A stretch of 64,000 nt of DNA from Nannocystis pusilla (GTDB lineage Bacteria; Myxococcota_A; Polyangia; Nannocystales; Nannocystaceae), in contig NZ_JAIRAU010000001.1 of assembly GCF_020073745.1 (NCBI RefSeq), positions 1,240,001 to 1,304,000 of the forward strand. The letters run 5' to 3'. Made by a program: the position numbers and the translations under genes. Shown in pieces: positions 1 through 8,202 of the stretch. The notes below the pieces were generated by a model, which was not told where the DNA came from, ran no database searches, and worked only from the letters and a program-made list of their open reading frames with translations. The first letter of the stretch is position 1. Every line of letters starts with the position of its first letter.

Positions 1-25
1 TCGCGCACGGCCCGGCAGGCGGCGC

Positions 26-685
26 TCAATCGTCGCCGGCCGGCAGCGCGCGGGCGCTGCGCTCGGCCAGGGCCTTGTGCTCGCGCTTGCGCCGCTTGCG
101 GGCGCCCCAGGCGTTCTCGCCGGGCAGGCGCTCGTGGATGGTGAGGCTGCTGAAGATGACGCGACCGCGCAGGCGCAGCACCTGACGCGGCTTGCCGGGC
201 GGCGGGGGGCCGCTCAGCTGCTCGACGGAGCCGAGGAGCGCGCCGCAGTCGTTGTCGAGCTGCCAGCCGGGCGGGATGATGAGGTCGAGGTTGCCGCACA
301 CGAGGTGGACGTCGAGCTCGATCGGCCCGCCCGGGAGGACGGCCTGGCGCAGGTCGATGGTGGCGTTGCCGAACACGACCCGCACGTGGGTGCGCGGGCT
401 GACGTGCCACGCGCCGGTGCGGTCGATCGAGCTGAACAGCACGCGCATGCGAGCGGCCGGGCCGGACACGGCGACGGCGGTGCTCGCGGGGACCAGGGCG
501 GTGGTCTCGACCGGGCGCAGGTCGGCGACGATGGCGTCGATCTCGGCGACCGTGGCGGCGCGCTCGACGGCCTCGAGGCGCTCGTCGAGGGTGTCCTGGT
601 CGATCAGGTCCTGCGCGTAGCCGTCGCCGAGGCGGCCCCGGGCCTGCTCTCGCGCGCGTTGCAGCTGTCCTGCCGGCGAATCCAC
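26..685 (-). CDS. DUF1707 / LiaF-C-like protein
   Basis: The GTG start at 685 gives 219 residues. It is chosen because AAGG lies about 7 bases upstream and because longer versions of the frame would run into the divergent gene at 750. Residues about 10-55 (GDGYAQDLIDQDTLDERLEA and the following helix) match the short N-terminal DUF1707 helical domain. The rest is beta-rich and resembles the LiaF C-terminal (cell-wall-active antibiotic response) fold, with a hydrophobic pattern of V-FGNATIDLR and VCGNLDLIIPPGW type. The C-terminus is basic (KRRKREHK). No membrane segment is present. Family members are found in actinobacteria and myxobacteria and are often linked to envelope stress, but the molecular role here is unknown. 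Family assignment is fairly sure; function is not. Confidence 0.75.
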   Translation of the reverse strand: MDSPAGQLQRAREQARGRLGDGYAQDLIDQDTLDERLEAVERAATVAEIDAIVADLRPVETTALVPASTAVAVSGPAARMRVLFSSIDRTGAWHVSPRTHVRVVFGNATIDLRQAVLPGGPIELDVHLVCGNLDLIIPPGWQLDNDCGALLGSVEQLSGPPPPGKPRQVLRLRGRVIFSSLTIHERLPGENAWGARKRRKREHKALAERSARALPAGDD

Positions 686-749
686 GAGCGGCCTTGTACC
701 ATGACGGCGGGCGCCCCAGGAGCGCGGCGATCGAGTACGCTCGCGGGGC

Positions 750-1970
750 GTGCGGATCGGCGTGGCGATGGTGGCGACGGCGCTGACCGGGTGCGGGTCC
801 GGGTGGGCCGGCCGCGCGCCGGCCGAGCCGGGCGACGAGGCCGCGCAGACCGCAGGGGAGCCGTTCGTCGCCGAGCTCGCGGTCGGCTCGTTCCACACGT
901 GCGCGCGCCTGCGCGGCGGGACGATCCGCTGCTGGGGGATGGGCGCGAGCGGGCAGCTCGGCGACGGCGCGGCGGCGCAGCGCGCCCGGCCCGTGGTCGT
1001 GGCCGGCATCGACGACGCGGTGCAGGTGGCGGCCGAGGGCGATCGGTCGTGCGCGGTGCGGGCCGACGGGAGCGTGTGGTGCTGGGGCTTCAACGCGGTG
1101 CCGGAGATCGAGGAGGAGGTCCGGCGAGGTCGCGCGCTGGCGCAGCCGGTCGCGGGCTGGCGCGAGGTCCGGCAGCTGGCGCTGGGCTTCGATCACGACT
1201 GCGCGGTGGTCGGCGACGGCAGCGTGGTCTGTCGCGGTCAGGGCACCCGCGGGGCGCTCGGCGACGGCGGGCTGATGGCGATCGGTCCGGTCACGGTGGT
1301 GCGCCTCGAGGCGGTCGAGGAGGTCGCGGTCGGCTACGCGTTCAGCTGCGCGCGCACGACCGCCGGCGAGGTGCTGTGCTGGGGCTGGAACGAGTACGGG
1401 CAGTGCGGCGAGCCGTCGGGCCGCGACCACCTGACGCCGAACCGGGTGCCCGGGGTCGCCGGCGCGGTGGCGCTGACGGCCGGCTTCGACCACGCGTGCG
1501 CGCTGCTGGCCGATGGGACAGCCATGTGCTGGGGCGGCGACACGTTCGGCCAGCGCGGCGACGGCGGCGAGGCGACCGTCGGCCCGGCGGCGCCGGTGGT
1601 CGACCTGCGCGACGCGGTGGAGCTGGCGGCCGGGCAGTACCGGACCACGGCGCTGCTGCTCGACGGGACGGCCCGCGGCTGGGGCCGCGAGTGGGGCCGG
1701 GAGCGCGCGCTGTGGCCCGAGTGCGCCGAGCCGCGCGAGCACGTGAGCGTCGCGGCGCCGACCGAGCGCCGGCAGGCGCCGCCGGAGCCGTACTGCCCGG
1801 TGCCCACGCCGATGCCGCTGACGGGGGCCAGCCAGGTGGTGGTCGGCCAGCTCCACGCCTGCGTCCGCACCGACGACGGACGCGCGCTGTGCTGGGGCAG
1901 CAACGCGTACGGCGGCCTCGGCGACGGCGGCGTCACCGACCGGGCCCAGCCGACGCCCGTCGCGTGGTGA
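750..1970 (+). CDS. RCC1-repeat lipoprotein
   Basis: A 406-residue secreted protein with a GTG start at 750. The N-terminus ends in a lipobox, ALTGC, with the lipidated Cys at residue 15. The body is a series of RCC1-type blades, each with the pattern of a Cys, a short turn, W/R-C-W-G and a following G-LGDG (for example IRCWGMGASGQLGDG near residue 53 and ALCWGSNAYGGLGDG near the C-terminus). About six blades are visible, enough for one seven-bladed beta-propeller including divergent ones. Myxobacteria carry many such cell-surface RCC1 lipoproteins; their partners are mostly unknown. It is divergent from the DUF1707 gene, with a 64-base shared promoter region. It ends 88 bases before a convergent gene, with a palindromic repeat cluster between them. 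Confidence 0.85.
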   Translation: MRIGVAMVATALTGCGSGWAGRAPAEPGDEAAQTAGEPFVAELAVGSFHTCARLRGGTIRCWGMGASGQLGDGAAAQRARPVVVAGIDDAVQVAAEGDRSCAVRADGSVWCWGFNAVPEIEEEVRRGRALAQPVAGWREVRQLALGFDHDCAVVGDGSVVCRGQGTRGALGDGGLMAIGPVTVVRLEAVEEVAVGYAFSCARTTAGEVLCWGWNEYGQCGEPSGRDHLTPNRVPGVAGAVALTAGFDHACALLADGTAMCWGGDTFGQRGDGGEATVGPAAPVVDLRDAVELAAGQYRTTALLLDGTARGWGREWGRERALWPECAEPREHVSVAAPTERRQAPPEPYCPVPTPMPLTGASQVVVGQLHACVRTDDGRALCWGSNAYGGLGDGGVTDRAQPTPVAW

Positions 1971-1974
1971 GAAA

Positions 1975-2045
1975 ATTTCTGTCCCTATGGACATGCCCGT
2001 AAGGGCATGACCGTATGGACCTGCCCGATACGGCATGTCCAAAGG
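1975..2045. repeat. 14-base-period palindromic repeat cluster
   Basis: Four 10-mers are each separated by exactly 4 bases: GGACATGCCC (1989), GTAA, GGGCATGACC (2003), GTAT, GGACCTGCCC (2017), GATA, CGGCATGTCC (2031). A weaker half unit, ending in CTGTCC, precedes them at 1975-1984. The arms at 1992-2009 (CATGCCC, GTAA, GGGCATG) form a perfect 7-base-pair stem with a GNRA-type loop. The cluster fills the space between two convergent genes, so a bidirectional terminator role is possible. It belongs to the dispersed family described in the findings. Confidence 0.85.
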
Positions 2046-2058
2046 TGCGTGATTGTAA

Positions 2059-2703
2059 TTAAAATTCGACGCGGAGCGAGCCGGGGCCGAGGGCCAGCGT
2101 CGCGGCCGGGCGGTTGCGGTTGTGGCGGGCCAGGGCGACGCCGTTGATGATCGTCGAGACCAGGGAGATCTTGGTCATGATGACGGCGCTGATGCCGAGG
2201 ATCGGGCGGGCGAGCGGGCCGCAATCGCGACAGTCGTCCGGGGGGAAGGCGGCGATCATGCCGAGGGTGAGGACGCTGAGGCCGAGGGTGATGCCCCAGC
2301 CGATCTGGCGCCGGCGCAGGGTATCGTGGCGGCTGGCCCACTTTTGCCAGGCGTCGTCGGCGAGCACCACCGGCTCGCGCGGGATCGGCAGCGGCGCGGG
2401 TAGACCGGCGGGCGGCATGTAATAGCCGGGGGGCGGGTCGTACCAGCCGGGCGGTGGATCGTAGTACCCGGCGGGCGGATCCTTGTAGACGGGCGCGCCG
2501 CCGGGCGTGTCCGATTCGTAGTACGCGGGGGGCGGGTCGTAGTAGCCCGGCGGCGGGTCGTAGTGGCCCGGCGGCGGGTCGACGTAGACCGGCTGCATGT
2601 AGCTCGGCGGGCTCGCGCTGTCGGTCGCCGCGGTGGACGGCTCGTCCCCGGCGGCGGCGAGGAGGCTGGACGCGACCACGAGCGCAGAGAGCGGTGCCAA
2701 CAT
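2059..2703 (-). CDS. Pro/Tyr-rich membrane protein, unknown function
   Basis: I do not recognise a named family. The 214-residue product begins with a signal-like segment (LAPLSALVVASSLLAAAG). Next come a Pro/Tyr-rich low-complexity region of six to seven repeats of the type DPPPGYYDPPP (residues about 40-95), a charged stretch, and two hydrophobic helices near residues 133-155 and 165-195 (IGWGITLGLSVLTLGMIAAF and a second around GISAVIMTKISLVSTIING). A short basic tail follows. The layout, a secreted or periplasmic PPGYY repeat arm attached to two membrane helices, suggests an envelope protein with an extended flexible arm. It is convergent with the RCC1 gene, and its promoter region holds another copy of the palindromic repeat. 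Confidence 0.75.
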   Translation of the reverse strand: MLAPLSALVVASSLLAAAGDEPSTAATDSASPPSYMQPVYVDPPPGHYDPPPGYYDPPPAYYESDTPGGAPVYKDPPAGYYDPPPGWYDPPPGYYMPPAGLPAPLPIPREPVVLADDAWQKWASRHDTLRRRQIGWGITLGLSVLTLGMIAAFPPDDCRDCGPLARPILGISAVIMTKISLVSTIINGVALARHNRNRPAATLALGPGSLRVEF

Positions 2704-2966
2704 CGCCTCACGATATCGCGTTCCCCGGGGCCGCGCTCGCGGCCGGCGGCGGGTCGGCGTGGGGACCGGAAGAGGTCGCGAGATCGCCGTTTTTGCCGCG
2801 GATCACAGCGAGGCGGGGCCTGGCGGGCGGGCGAGGTCGCGCCGCCGGGAACATGGAGGGGAACCCCGCGCAGGAGGCGCGGCGACGGGGCGAGGAGCCG
2901 ACCCGTTCGCCGCAGGTCGCACAGGCGCGGGCGCGGGCGAGGGGGCGCTCGTCCTGGTCAAACATA

Positions 2967-2990
2967 GGACGTGTCCAAACGGACATGTCC
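2967..2990. repeat. Palindromic repeat, two units
   Basis: GGACGTGTCC, then AAAC, then GGACATGTCC. Each 10-mer is itself nearly self-complementary and the spacing is again 4 bases. It lies just downstream of the carbonic anhydrase stop codon and about 260 bases upstream of the Pro/Tyr-rich gene. Confidence 0.85.
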
Positions 2991-3007
2991 TTCTCGTCAT
3001 GCGCGGA

Positions 3008-3619
3008 TCACAGCAGCTTCTGCGGGCCGGACGGGCTGAGCGTCAGCAGCGGCTGGATGAGGCCGTCGGGCAGCGAGTAGACCCACGCGTGGAGATACGG
3101 GTAGTTGTACTTGGCCCAGGCGTTCTCGATGACGTCGGTCTGGGCGAGGCGGTGGACCTGGGCGACGGTGTTGAGCTCGACGAGCTTGGCCCAGCGCTCC
3201 TCCTCGCTCAGGAGATCGAGCTGCGCGCGGTGCTGCTCGTAGATCTGGGCGACCGGATCGAGCCACTCGGACAGGCGCCCGGGCGGGGCGCCGTTGATGG
3301 CCGCCTTGACGCCGCCGCAGCCGTAGTGGCCGCAGACGATCACGTGGCGCACCTTGAGGGCCTCGATCGCGTACTGCAGCACGCACAGGACGTTGCGGTC
3401 GTCGGCGCGGACGAGGTTGGCGACGTTGCGGTGGACGAACAGCTCGCCGGCGTCGGTGACGGTCAGCTGGGTCTCGGGGACGCGGCTGTCGGAGCAGGAG
3501 ATCCACAGGAACTCCGGCTGCTGGCCGGAGGCGAGGCGGGCGAAGAACTCGGGGTCGATGGCGCGGCGCTCCTGCGCCCACGACTTGTTGGCGAGGAGCA
3601 GGCGGCGGGCGGGGTTCAT
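3008..3619 (-). CDS. can: Beta-class carbonic anhydrase
   Basis: A 203-residue enzyme that interconverts CO2 and bicarbonate. The zinc ligands are all visible: Cys42 and Asp44 in ISCSDSR, and His98 and Cys101 in CGHYGCGG. These positions equal those of E. coli Can, and the length is also typical. The C-terminus contains the expected AWVYSLPDG-L segment. The ATG at 3617-3619 overlaps the stop codon of the upstream SulP gene (ATGA), so the two are translationally coupled. Pairing a beta-carbonic anhydrase with a SulP transporter is a known arrangement; it suggests that bicarbonate brought in or out by the transporter is equilibrated with CO2 at the membrane. The protein has no signal peptide and should be cytoplasmic. 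Confidence 0.95.
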   Translation of the reverse strand: MNPARRLLLANKSWAQERRAIDPEFFARLASGQQPEFLWISCSDSRVPETQLTVTDAGELFVHRNVANLVRADDRNVLCVLQYAIEALKVRHVIVCGHYGCGGVKAAINGAPPGRLSEWLDPVAQIYEQHRAQLDLLSEEERWAKLVELNTVAQVHRLAQTDVIENAWAKYNYPYLHAWVYSLPDGLIQPLLTLSPSGPQKLL

Positions 3620-5190
3620 GCGGCGGCCTCTTGCTTGAAGTGGTTGTTGAGGCTGGTGGCGCTGCGGCGCAGCTCGACGGTGATGTTGCGGGCGCGGGCG
3701 GACACCAGGAAGTCGTCGATGGCGTCGACGATGTCGTGGTCGATGAACTGGGCCCGCGTGCCGTCGATCAGCACGGTGGCGCCGTTCGGGATGGCCGAGA
3801 AGGCGCGCAGCAGCGACGGCTTGTTGAGGAACGAGACGTCCTTGGCGAACCGGATCATGTACTCGTCGCCCTCGTGGGCGACCACGATCGCCGACGTGAA
3901 GTTGCTGCGGATGACGAAGTAGATGCCGACGAGGACGCCGATGGCCACGCCGACCAGCAGGTCGGTCAGCAAGATCGCCACCAGGGTGATGCAGAACGGC
4001 ACGAACTGGGCCTTGCCGCGCTGGTACTGCTCGTGGAACACCCGCAGGCTGGCCAGCTTGATGCCCATGACGATCAGCACCGCGGCCAGCGCCGACAGCG
4101 GGATGTGATTGAGGATCGGCGCCAGCACCAGGACGCTGAGCAGCAGCAGCACGCCGTGGAGGATCGCCGACATGCGCGTGCGCGCGCCGGCGTCGATGTT
4201 GGCCGACGAGCGGACGATGACGGCGGTGATCGGCAGGCCGCCGAGCAGGCCGGAGGCGATGTTGGCGGCGCCCTGGGCCTTGAGCTCGCGGTCGGTCGGG
4301 GTGATGCGGTGGAACGGGTCGAGCTTGTCGGAGGCGCCGATGCTCAGCAGCGACTCGACGCTGGCGATGATGGCGATGGTGGCGGCGATCCGCCACACGG
4401 CCGGGTCGGCGAGGCGCGAGAAGTCGGGGAACGGCAGCGCGAACAGGATGCCGTACAGGCCGTTGAGGTCGGGGATGGCGACCAGGTGCGTGGCGTCGGT
4501 GAGGTACAGGTCGGGCGCGTATTGCTTGAAGAGGATGTTGGTGACGGCGCCGACGAGCACCGCGACCAGCGCCGGCGGCATCCACGAGCCGACCAACTTC
4601 TTGCCGAACTTCTGCCACAGGAGCAGGGCCGCGAGCGCGGCGGAGAAGATGATGAAGGCGCCGAGGTCGGCGTTCTGGACCGCCTGGACGATGTCGGAGA
4701 AGGTGTTGCCGCCGCCCTCGGTGGCGAAGCTCTCGTCACCCTCGAAGTCGAGGTCGTAGCCGAGCGCGTGCGGGATCTGCTTCAGCACCAGGATGCAGCC
4801 GATCGCCGCCAGCATGCCGTGCACCACCGAGACCGGGACGAAGTGGGCCACCGCGCCGGCCCGCAGCAGGCCGAAGCCGAGCTGGAGGGCCCCGGCGAGG
4901 ACGACCGCGAGGATGAAGGCGGAGTAGGCGCCGAGCTCGGTGATGCCCGCCGCGACCACCACCGTGAGGCCGGCGGCCGGCCCGCTGACGGACACCGACG
5001 AGCCGCTCAGCGCGCCGACGACGAGGCCGCCGATGAACCCGGCGAACAACCCCGACAGCAGCGGCGCTCCGGAGGCCAGCGCGATGCCCAGGCACAGCGG
5101 CAGGGCGACGAGGAAGACGACGAGCGCGGCCGGGAGGTCGGCCGCGAGGTGCGAGTGCCAGGGTTGTTTTTCTGGAGTCAAGGGCGCCAT
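3616..5190 (-). CDS. SulP-family anion (likely bicarbonate) transporter
   Basis: A 524-residue SulP/SLC26 permease. After a short cytoplasmic N-terminus (the WHSHLAADLPAALV region), at least ten hydrophobic helices run to about residue 430. They include the family signature around GFIGGLVVGALSGSSVSVSGPAAGLT. The remaining ~90 residues form a STAS-like domain (ATVLIDGTRAQFIDHDIVDA). The first gene of a two-gene operon, it is coupled by a 4-base overlap to the carbonic anhydrase. SulP proteins move sulfate, bicarbonate or other anions; the carbonic anhydrase partner makes bicarbonate the best guess, though substrate cannot be read from the sequence. The ~140 bases upstream, shared with the divergent Spo0M-like gene, are the only promoter space. 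Confidence 0.9.
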   Translation of the reverse strand: MAPLTPEKQPWHSHLAADLPAALVVFLVALPLCLGIALASGAPLLSGLFAGFIGGLVVGALSGSSVSVSGPAAGLTVVVAAGITELGAYSAFILAVVLAGALQLGFGLLRAGAVAHFVPVSVVHGMLAAIGCILVLKQIPHALGYDLDFEGDESFATEGGGNTFSDIVQAVQNADLGAFIIFSAALAALLLWQKFGKKLVGSWMPPALVAVLVGAVTNILFKQYAPDLYLTDATHLVAIPDLNGLYGILFALPFPDFSRLADPAVWRIAATIAIIASVESLLSIGASDKLDPFHRITPTDRELKAQGAANIASGLLGGLPITAVIVRSSANIDAGARTRMSAILHGVLLLLSVLVLAPILNHIPLSALAAVLIVMGIKLASLRVFHEQYQRGKAQFVPFCITLVAILLTDLLVGVAIGVLVGIYFVIRSNFTSAIVVAHEGDEYMIRFAKDVSFLNKPSLLRAFSAIPNGATVLIDGTRAQFIDHDIVDAIDDFLVSARARNITVELRRSATSLNNHFKQEAAA

Positions 5191-5330
5191 CGATGATGAA
5201 AAGAGCTTAATCGTTCCGGGGCCGGATGTAGTGGCAAGAATCGGGACTAGCGTCCACCGATAAGAAATACAGGAAGATAGGTTCAGATGAAGATAGCATC
5301 ATGTGGTGCTAAGAGCCCGTCGAGGGCCCC

Positions 5331-5759
5331 ATGGGATTCATCGACCGCCTCAAGACGCTCGGCAGCCACACCTTCGGCAACCACGGCGAGGCGATCGCCC
5401 TGAGCGGCCTGCAGAGCGCTGTGCGCGCGGGTGACGATCTCCACGCCACCCTGGAGCTGGTCGGCGGCGAGCATGACGTGAACCTCGACGCCGTGCTCCT
5501 CCGCCTCGACGAGGAGCGGCTCATCTACGACAACCCGCGGCACGGCGACTTCGACTTCTGGCGCGAGGCCGCCGCCGTCACCATCCCGCTGGCCGGCCGC
5601 CACCTGGCCCGCGGCGAGCGCCTCAGCGTCCCCCTCGTGCTCAAGCTGCCCGCCGACCTCGAGCCCTCGGCCAACCACCGCCGCTACCGCGTCACCGCCA
5701 AGCTGCAGGCCCCGGGCCGCCACCCCAGCGCCAGCGCCCTCGTCGACGTGCTCGACTGA
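5331..5759 (+). CDS. Spo0M-like (arrestin-fold) protein
   Basis: A 142-residue soluble protein starting at ATG 5331. The opening MGFIDRLKTLGSHTFGNHG, followed by an all-beta layout with a conserved -LD-VLLRLDEERLIYDN region, matches the Spo0M/SpoOM family, which has an arrestin-like beta-sandwich fold. Family members are usually about 130-260 residues long; in Bacillus, Spo0M affects sporulation control. This short version corresponds to the N-terminal arrestin-like lobes. A role in stress or development is plausible in a myxobacterium but is only inferred. It is divergent from the SulP operon. Confidence 0.65.
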   Translation: MGFIDRLKTLGSHTFGNHGEAIALSGLQSAVRAGDDLHATLELVGGEHDVNLDAVLLRLDEERLIYDNPRHGDFDFWREAAAVTIPLAGRHLARGERLSVPLVLKLPADLEPSANHRRYRVTAKLQAPGRHPSASALVDVLD

Positions 5760-5780
5760 GCCGCGGGCCCTCCCGCCCGA

Positions 5781-5800
5781 TATCTGTCCCTCGGGACATG
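5781..5800. repeat. Palindromic repeat, weak two-unit copy
   Basis: TGTCCC, TC, GGGACA (5785-5798) forms a short perfect inverted repeat in the gap between the Spo0M-like gene and the metallopeptidase. An ATG inside it (5798) opens the metallopeptidase frame but is probably not its start. Confidence 0.6.
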
Positions 5801-5836
5801 CGCGAGGACCGGCCGGCCGGATACACTCGTCCGGTC

Positions 5837-8014
5837 GTGTCCGTCCTCGCCCGCCGCCTCCGCCGCCTCCGGTCCATCGCCCCGTTCGTGCTCGCGCTCG
5901 CCTGCGACCGCCGCGAGACCCCGCCGCAGCCGGCGGCGGTTGCGCGGCCGGCGAAGGCCGCCGAGCCGGACGCGCCGCCCGCCACCGCGATCCCGGAGAG
6001 CCCGCCGATGACCCCGCCCGACCTCACGGCGCTGACGACCGAATTGCTGCGCAAGCACGGGGAGGGCCAGCGCGCGCGGATCGAGCGCGGAGTGGCGCAG
6101 GTCGCGGCGCTGTGGCGGCCGGAGGACGGCGACCTGGCGGCGTTCGTGCGCGAGCAGTTCATCAGCGACCAGGCCCAGCTGGACGCGACGTTCGCCCGCC
6201 TCGAGTCGGTGTTCGAGCAGATCGACGGCCACACCCACGAGGTCGGGCGCGAGGTCCGGCGCGCGACCGAGGTCGACGTCGGTCCGATGCTCGCGGTCGA
6301 CCCGCTGCTCGCGACCTACGACCCGTTCGCCCACGTCACCGAGGACCTGTTCCAGGCCAAGGTCGGCTTCGTGGTCCTGCTCAACTTCCCGCAGACGACG
6401 CTGGCCGAGCGGCTCGAACATGGCCCGAAGTACAGCCGGCGCCAGTGGGCCGAGGCCCGCCTCGGCTCGCGCTTCAGCCGCCGCGTCCCCGCGGAGGTGC
6501 GTCAGGCGGCCACGCGCGCGGCCGCCGACGCCGACCTGTACATCGCCCAGTACAACGTGTGGATGCACCACCTGGTCGATGAGACAGGCGCCCGCCTGTT
6601 CCCCGCGGGCCTGCGCCTCATCAGCCACTGGAACCTGCGCGACGAGCTCAAGGCCCGCTACGCCGACCCCGACGGGCTGAAGAAGCAGCAGGCGATCGTC
6701 AAGGTGATGGAGCGGATCGTGACCCAGACGATCCCGGCGGCGGTGATCGACAACCCGCACGTCGACTGGAACCCGTTCACCAACGCCGTCACCGCCGCGC
6801 CCGCGGGCGAGGTCGAGGCCGACGCGCCGAACCGCGAGGTGGTCACCGACGGCGCGCGCGAGGACGACGTCCGCTACCGCAAGCTGCTCGCCAACTTCCA
6901 CGCGGCCAAGCGCGAGGACCCGTTCGTGCCGATCGCCCCGACGGCGATCGCCCGCAGCTTCGAGCTCGGCCGCGAGCTGCCGGAGGCCCGCGTCAAGGCG
7001 CTGCTCGAGCAGGTGCTGACGTCGCCGCTGGTGGGTCGCACGGCGCGGCTGATCGAGCAGCGCCTCGGCCGCCCGATCGGGCCGCAGGACCTGTGGTACG
7101 CCGGCTTCCGCGGCAACGCGTCGCTGCCCGAGGCCGAGCTCGACGCGCGCACGAAGGCCCGCTACCCGACGCCCGAGGCGTTCGCGCGCGACATGCCGCG
7201 GCTGCTCCAGGGCCTCGGGTTCGCGCCGCCGCGCGCCAGGTTCCTCGCCGAGCACATCCTCGTCGACCCCTCGCGCGGGGCCGGCCACGCGCTGCAGTCG
7301 CTGCGCCGCGGCGACTTCCCCCACCTGCGCACCCGCGTCGGCGCCGAGGGCATGGACTACAAGGGCTACAACATCGCGGTGCACGAGCTCGGCCACAACG
7401 TCGAGCAGGTGTTCTCGCTGTACAACGTCGACCACACGCTGCTCGCCGGGGTGCCGAACAACGCGTTCACCGAGGCGCTGGCGTTCGTGTTCCAGGCCCG
7501 CGACCTCGAGCTGCTCGGCGTCGGCAAGCCCGACGCCGCCAGCGAGCGCGAACGGGTGCTCGCCGACTTCTGGGCGACCTTCGAGATCGCCGGCGTGGCC
7601 CTCGTCGACGTCGCCACCTGGCACTGGATGTACGACCACCCCGAGGCGAGCCCGGCCGAGCTGCGCGAGGCGGTGGTGAAGATCGCCCAGGACACGTGGG
7701 ACCGCTACTACGCCCCGGTCCTCGGCAGCCCGGGCACGCCCCTGCTCGGGATCTACAGCCACATGATCTCGTACCCGCTCTACCTGGCCGACTACCCGCT
7801 CGGCCACCTGATCGCGTTCCAGATCGAAGAGCACATCCACAAGGCCGGCAAGCTCGGCCCCGAGTTCGAGCGCATGGCCTCGCTCGGGGCGCTGACCCCC
7901 GACCTGTGGATGACGCAGGCGACCGGGGCGCCGGTGGCCGCAGAGCCGCTGCTGCGCGCGACCGAGGCCGCCCTCGCCAGCGCCGGCGCGCCGCCGCGTG
8001 ACGCGGGCGAGTGA
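5837..8014 (+). CDS. Zinc metallopeptidase lipoprotein (HELGH, gluzincin type)
   Basis: I place the start at GTG 5837 (725 residues). It gives a compact signal peptide, RRLRRLRSIAPFVLALAC, with the lipobox LALAC, whereas the upstream in-frame ATG at 5798 lies inside a repeat. The catalytic motif is HELGHNVEQVF near residue 515, with a downstream Glu in NNAFTEALAF about 30 residues later; this is the gluzincin arrangement of two His, a catalytic Glu and a third Glu ligand. Overall the length and the mostly helical, charged N-terminal half are like M3-type oligopeptidases, but I cannot name a subfamily. As a lipoprotein it should act in the periplasm or at the surface. Downstream lies the longest clean run of the palindromic repeat. 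Confidence 0.8.
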   Translation: MSVLARRLRRLRSIAPFVLALACDRRETPPQPAAVARPAKAAEPDAPPATAIPESPPMTPPDLTALTTELLRKHGEGQRARIERGVAQVAALWRPEDGDLAAFVREQFISDQAQLDATFARLESVFEQIDGHTHEVGREVRRATEVDVGPMLAVDPLLATYDPFAHVTEDLFQAKVGFVVLLNFPQTTLAERLEHGPKYSRRQWAEARLGSRFSRRVPAEVRQAATRAAADADLYIAQYNVWMHHLVDETGARLFPAGLRLISHWNLRDELKARYADPDGLKKQQAIVKVMERIVTQTIPAAVIDNPHVDWNPFTNAVTAAPAGEVEADAPNREVVTDGAREDDVRYRKLLANFHAAKREDPFVPIAPTAIARSFELGRELPEARVKALLEQVLTSPLVGRTARLIEQRLGRPIGPQDLWYAGFRGNASLPEAELDARTKARYPTPEAFARDMPRLLQGLGFAPPRARFLAEHILVDPSRGAGHALQSLRRGDFPHLRTRVGAEGMDYKGYNIAVHELGHNVEQVFSLYNVDHTLLAGVPNNAFTEALAFVFQARDLELLGVGKPDAASERERVLADFWATFEIAGVALVDVATWHWMYDHPEASPAELREAVVKIAQDTWDRYYAPVLGSPGTPLLGIYSHMISYPLYLADYPLGHLIAFQIEEHIHKAGKLGPEFERMASLGALTPDLWMTQATGAPVAAEPLLRATEAALASAGAPPRDAGE

Positions 8015-8020
8015 CCGATT

Positions 8021-8086
8021 GGACATGTTCGTGAGAGCATGCTCATAAGAACATGCTCATAAGAGCATGTTCTTATGAGCATGTTT
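8021..8086. repeat. 14-base-period palindromic repeat, five units
   Basis: Five 10-mers each start 14 bases after the last: GGACATGTTC (8021), GAGCATGCTC (8035), GAACATGCTC (8049), GAGCATGTTC (8063), GAGCATGTTT (8077). The 4-base spacers are GTGA, ATAA, ATAA and TTAT. It begins seven bases after the metallopeptidase stop codon and precedes the DUF218 gene. It is one of the cleanest examples of the family. Confidence 0.9.
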
Positions 8087-8202
8087 TGAGAGATGGTTTG
8101 CGCGAAGTGCGCGATTTGTTGCACGGGGGGCGGGGCCGCTGGCCGAGATCGGGCGCGGCGGCGGGAATGTTCGCCGCGGGCGGGGCGTGGCAGCCGGTGA
8201 CG

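Noticed and set aside
77..2002. 641-residue plus-strand frame covering the first 2 kb
   Set aside because: It overlaps two well-supported genes in other frames, and its sequence is Arg/Gly/Ala-rich without hydrophobic periodicity.
1992..2009. Intrinsic terminator between the convergent genes near 2 kb
   Set aside because: The stem-loop is perfect, but there is no T-tract after it on either strand. It is better described as a unit of the palindromic repeat family.
2708..2986. 92-residue minus-strand frame with a CATC pair and a further Cys, reminiscent of a zinc ribbon
   Set aside because: Its start lies in the palindromic repeat, the rest is Arg/Pro/Ala-rich, and only one CxxC plus one Cys is present. 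It looks like chance in GC-rich DNA.
5684..8026. 780-residue minus-strand frame antisense to the metallopeptidase
   Set aside because: The plus strand has a clear signal peptide and HELGH motif. The minus frame is a typical Arg/Glu/Leu/Val shadow.
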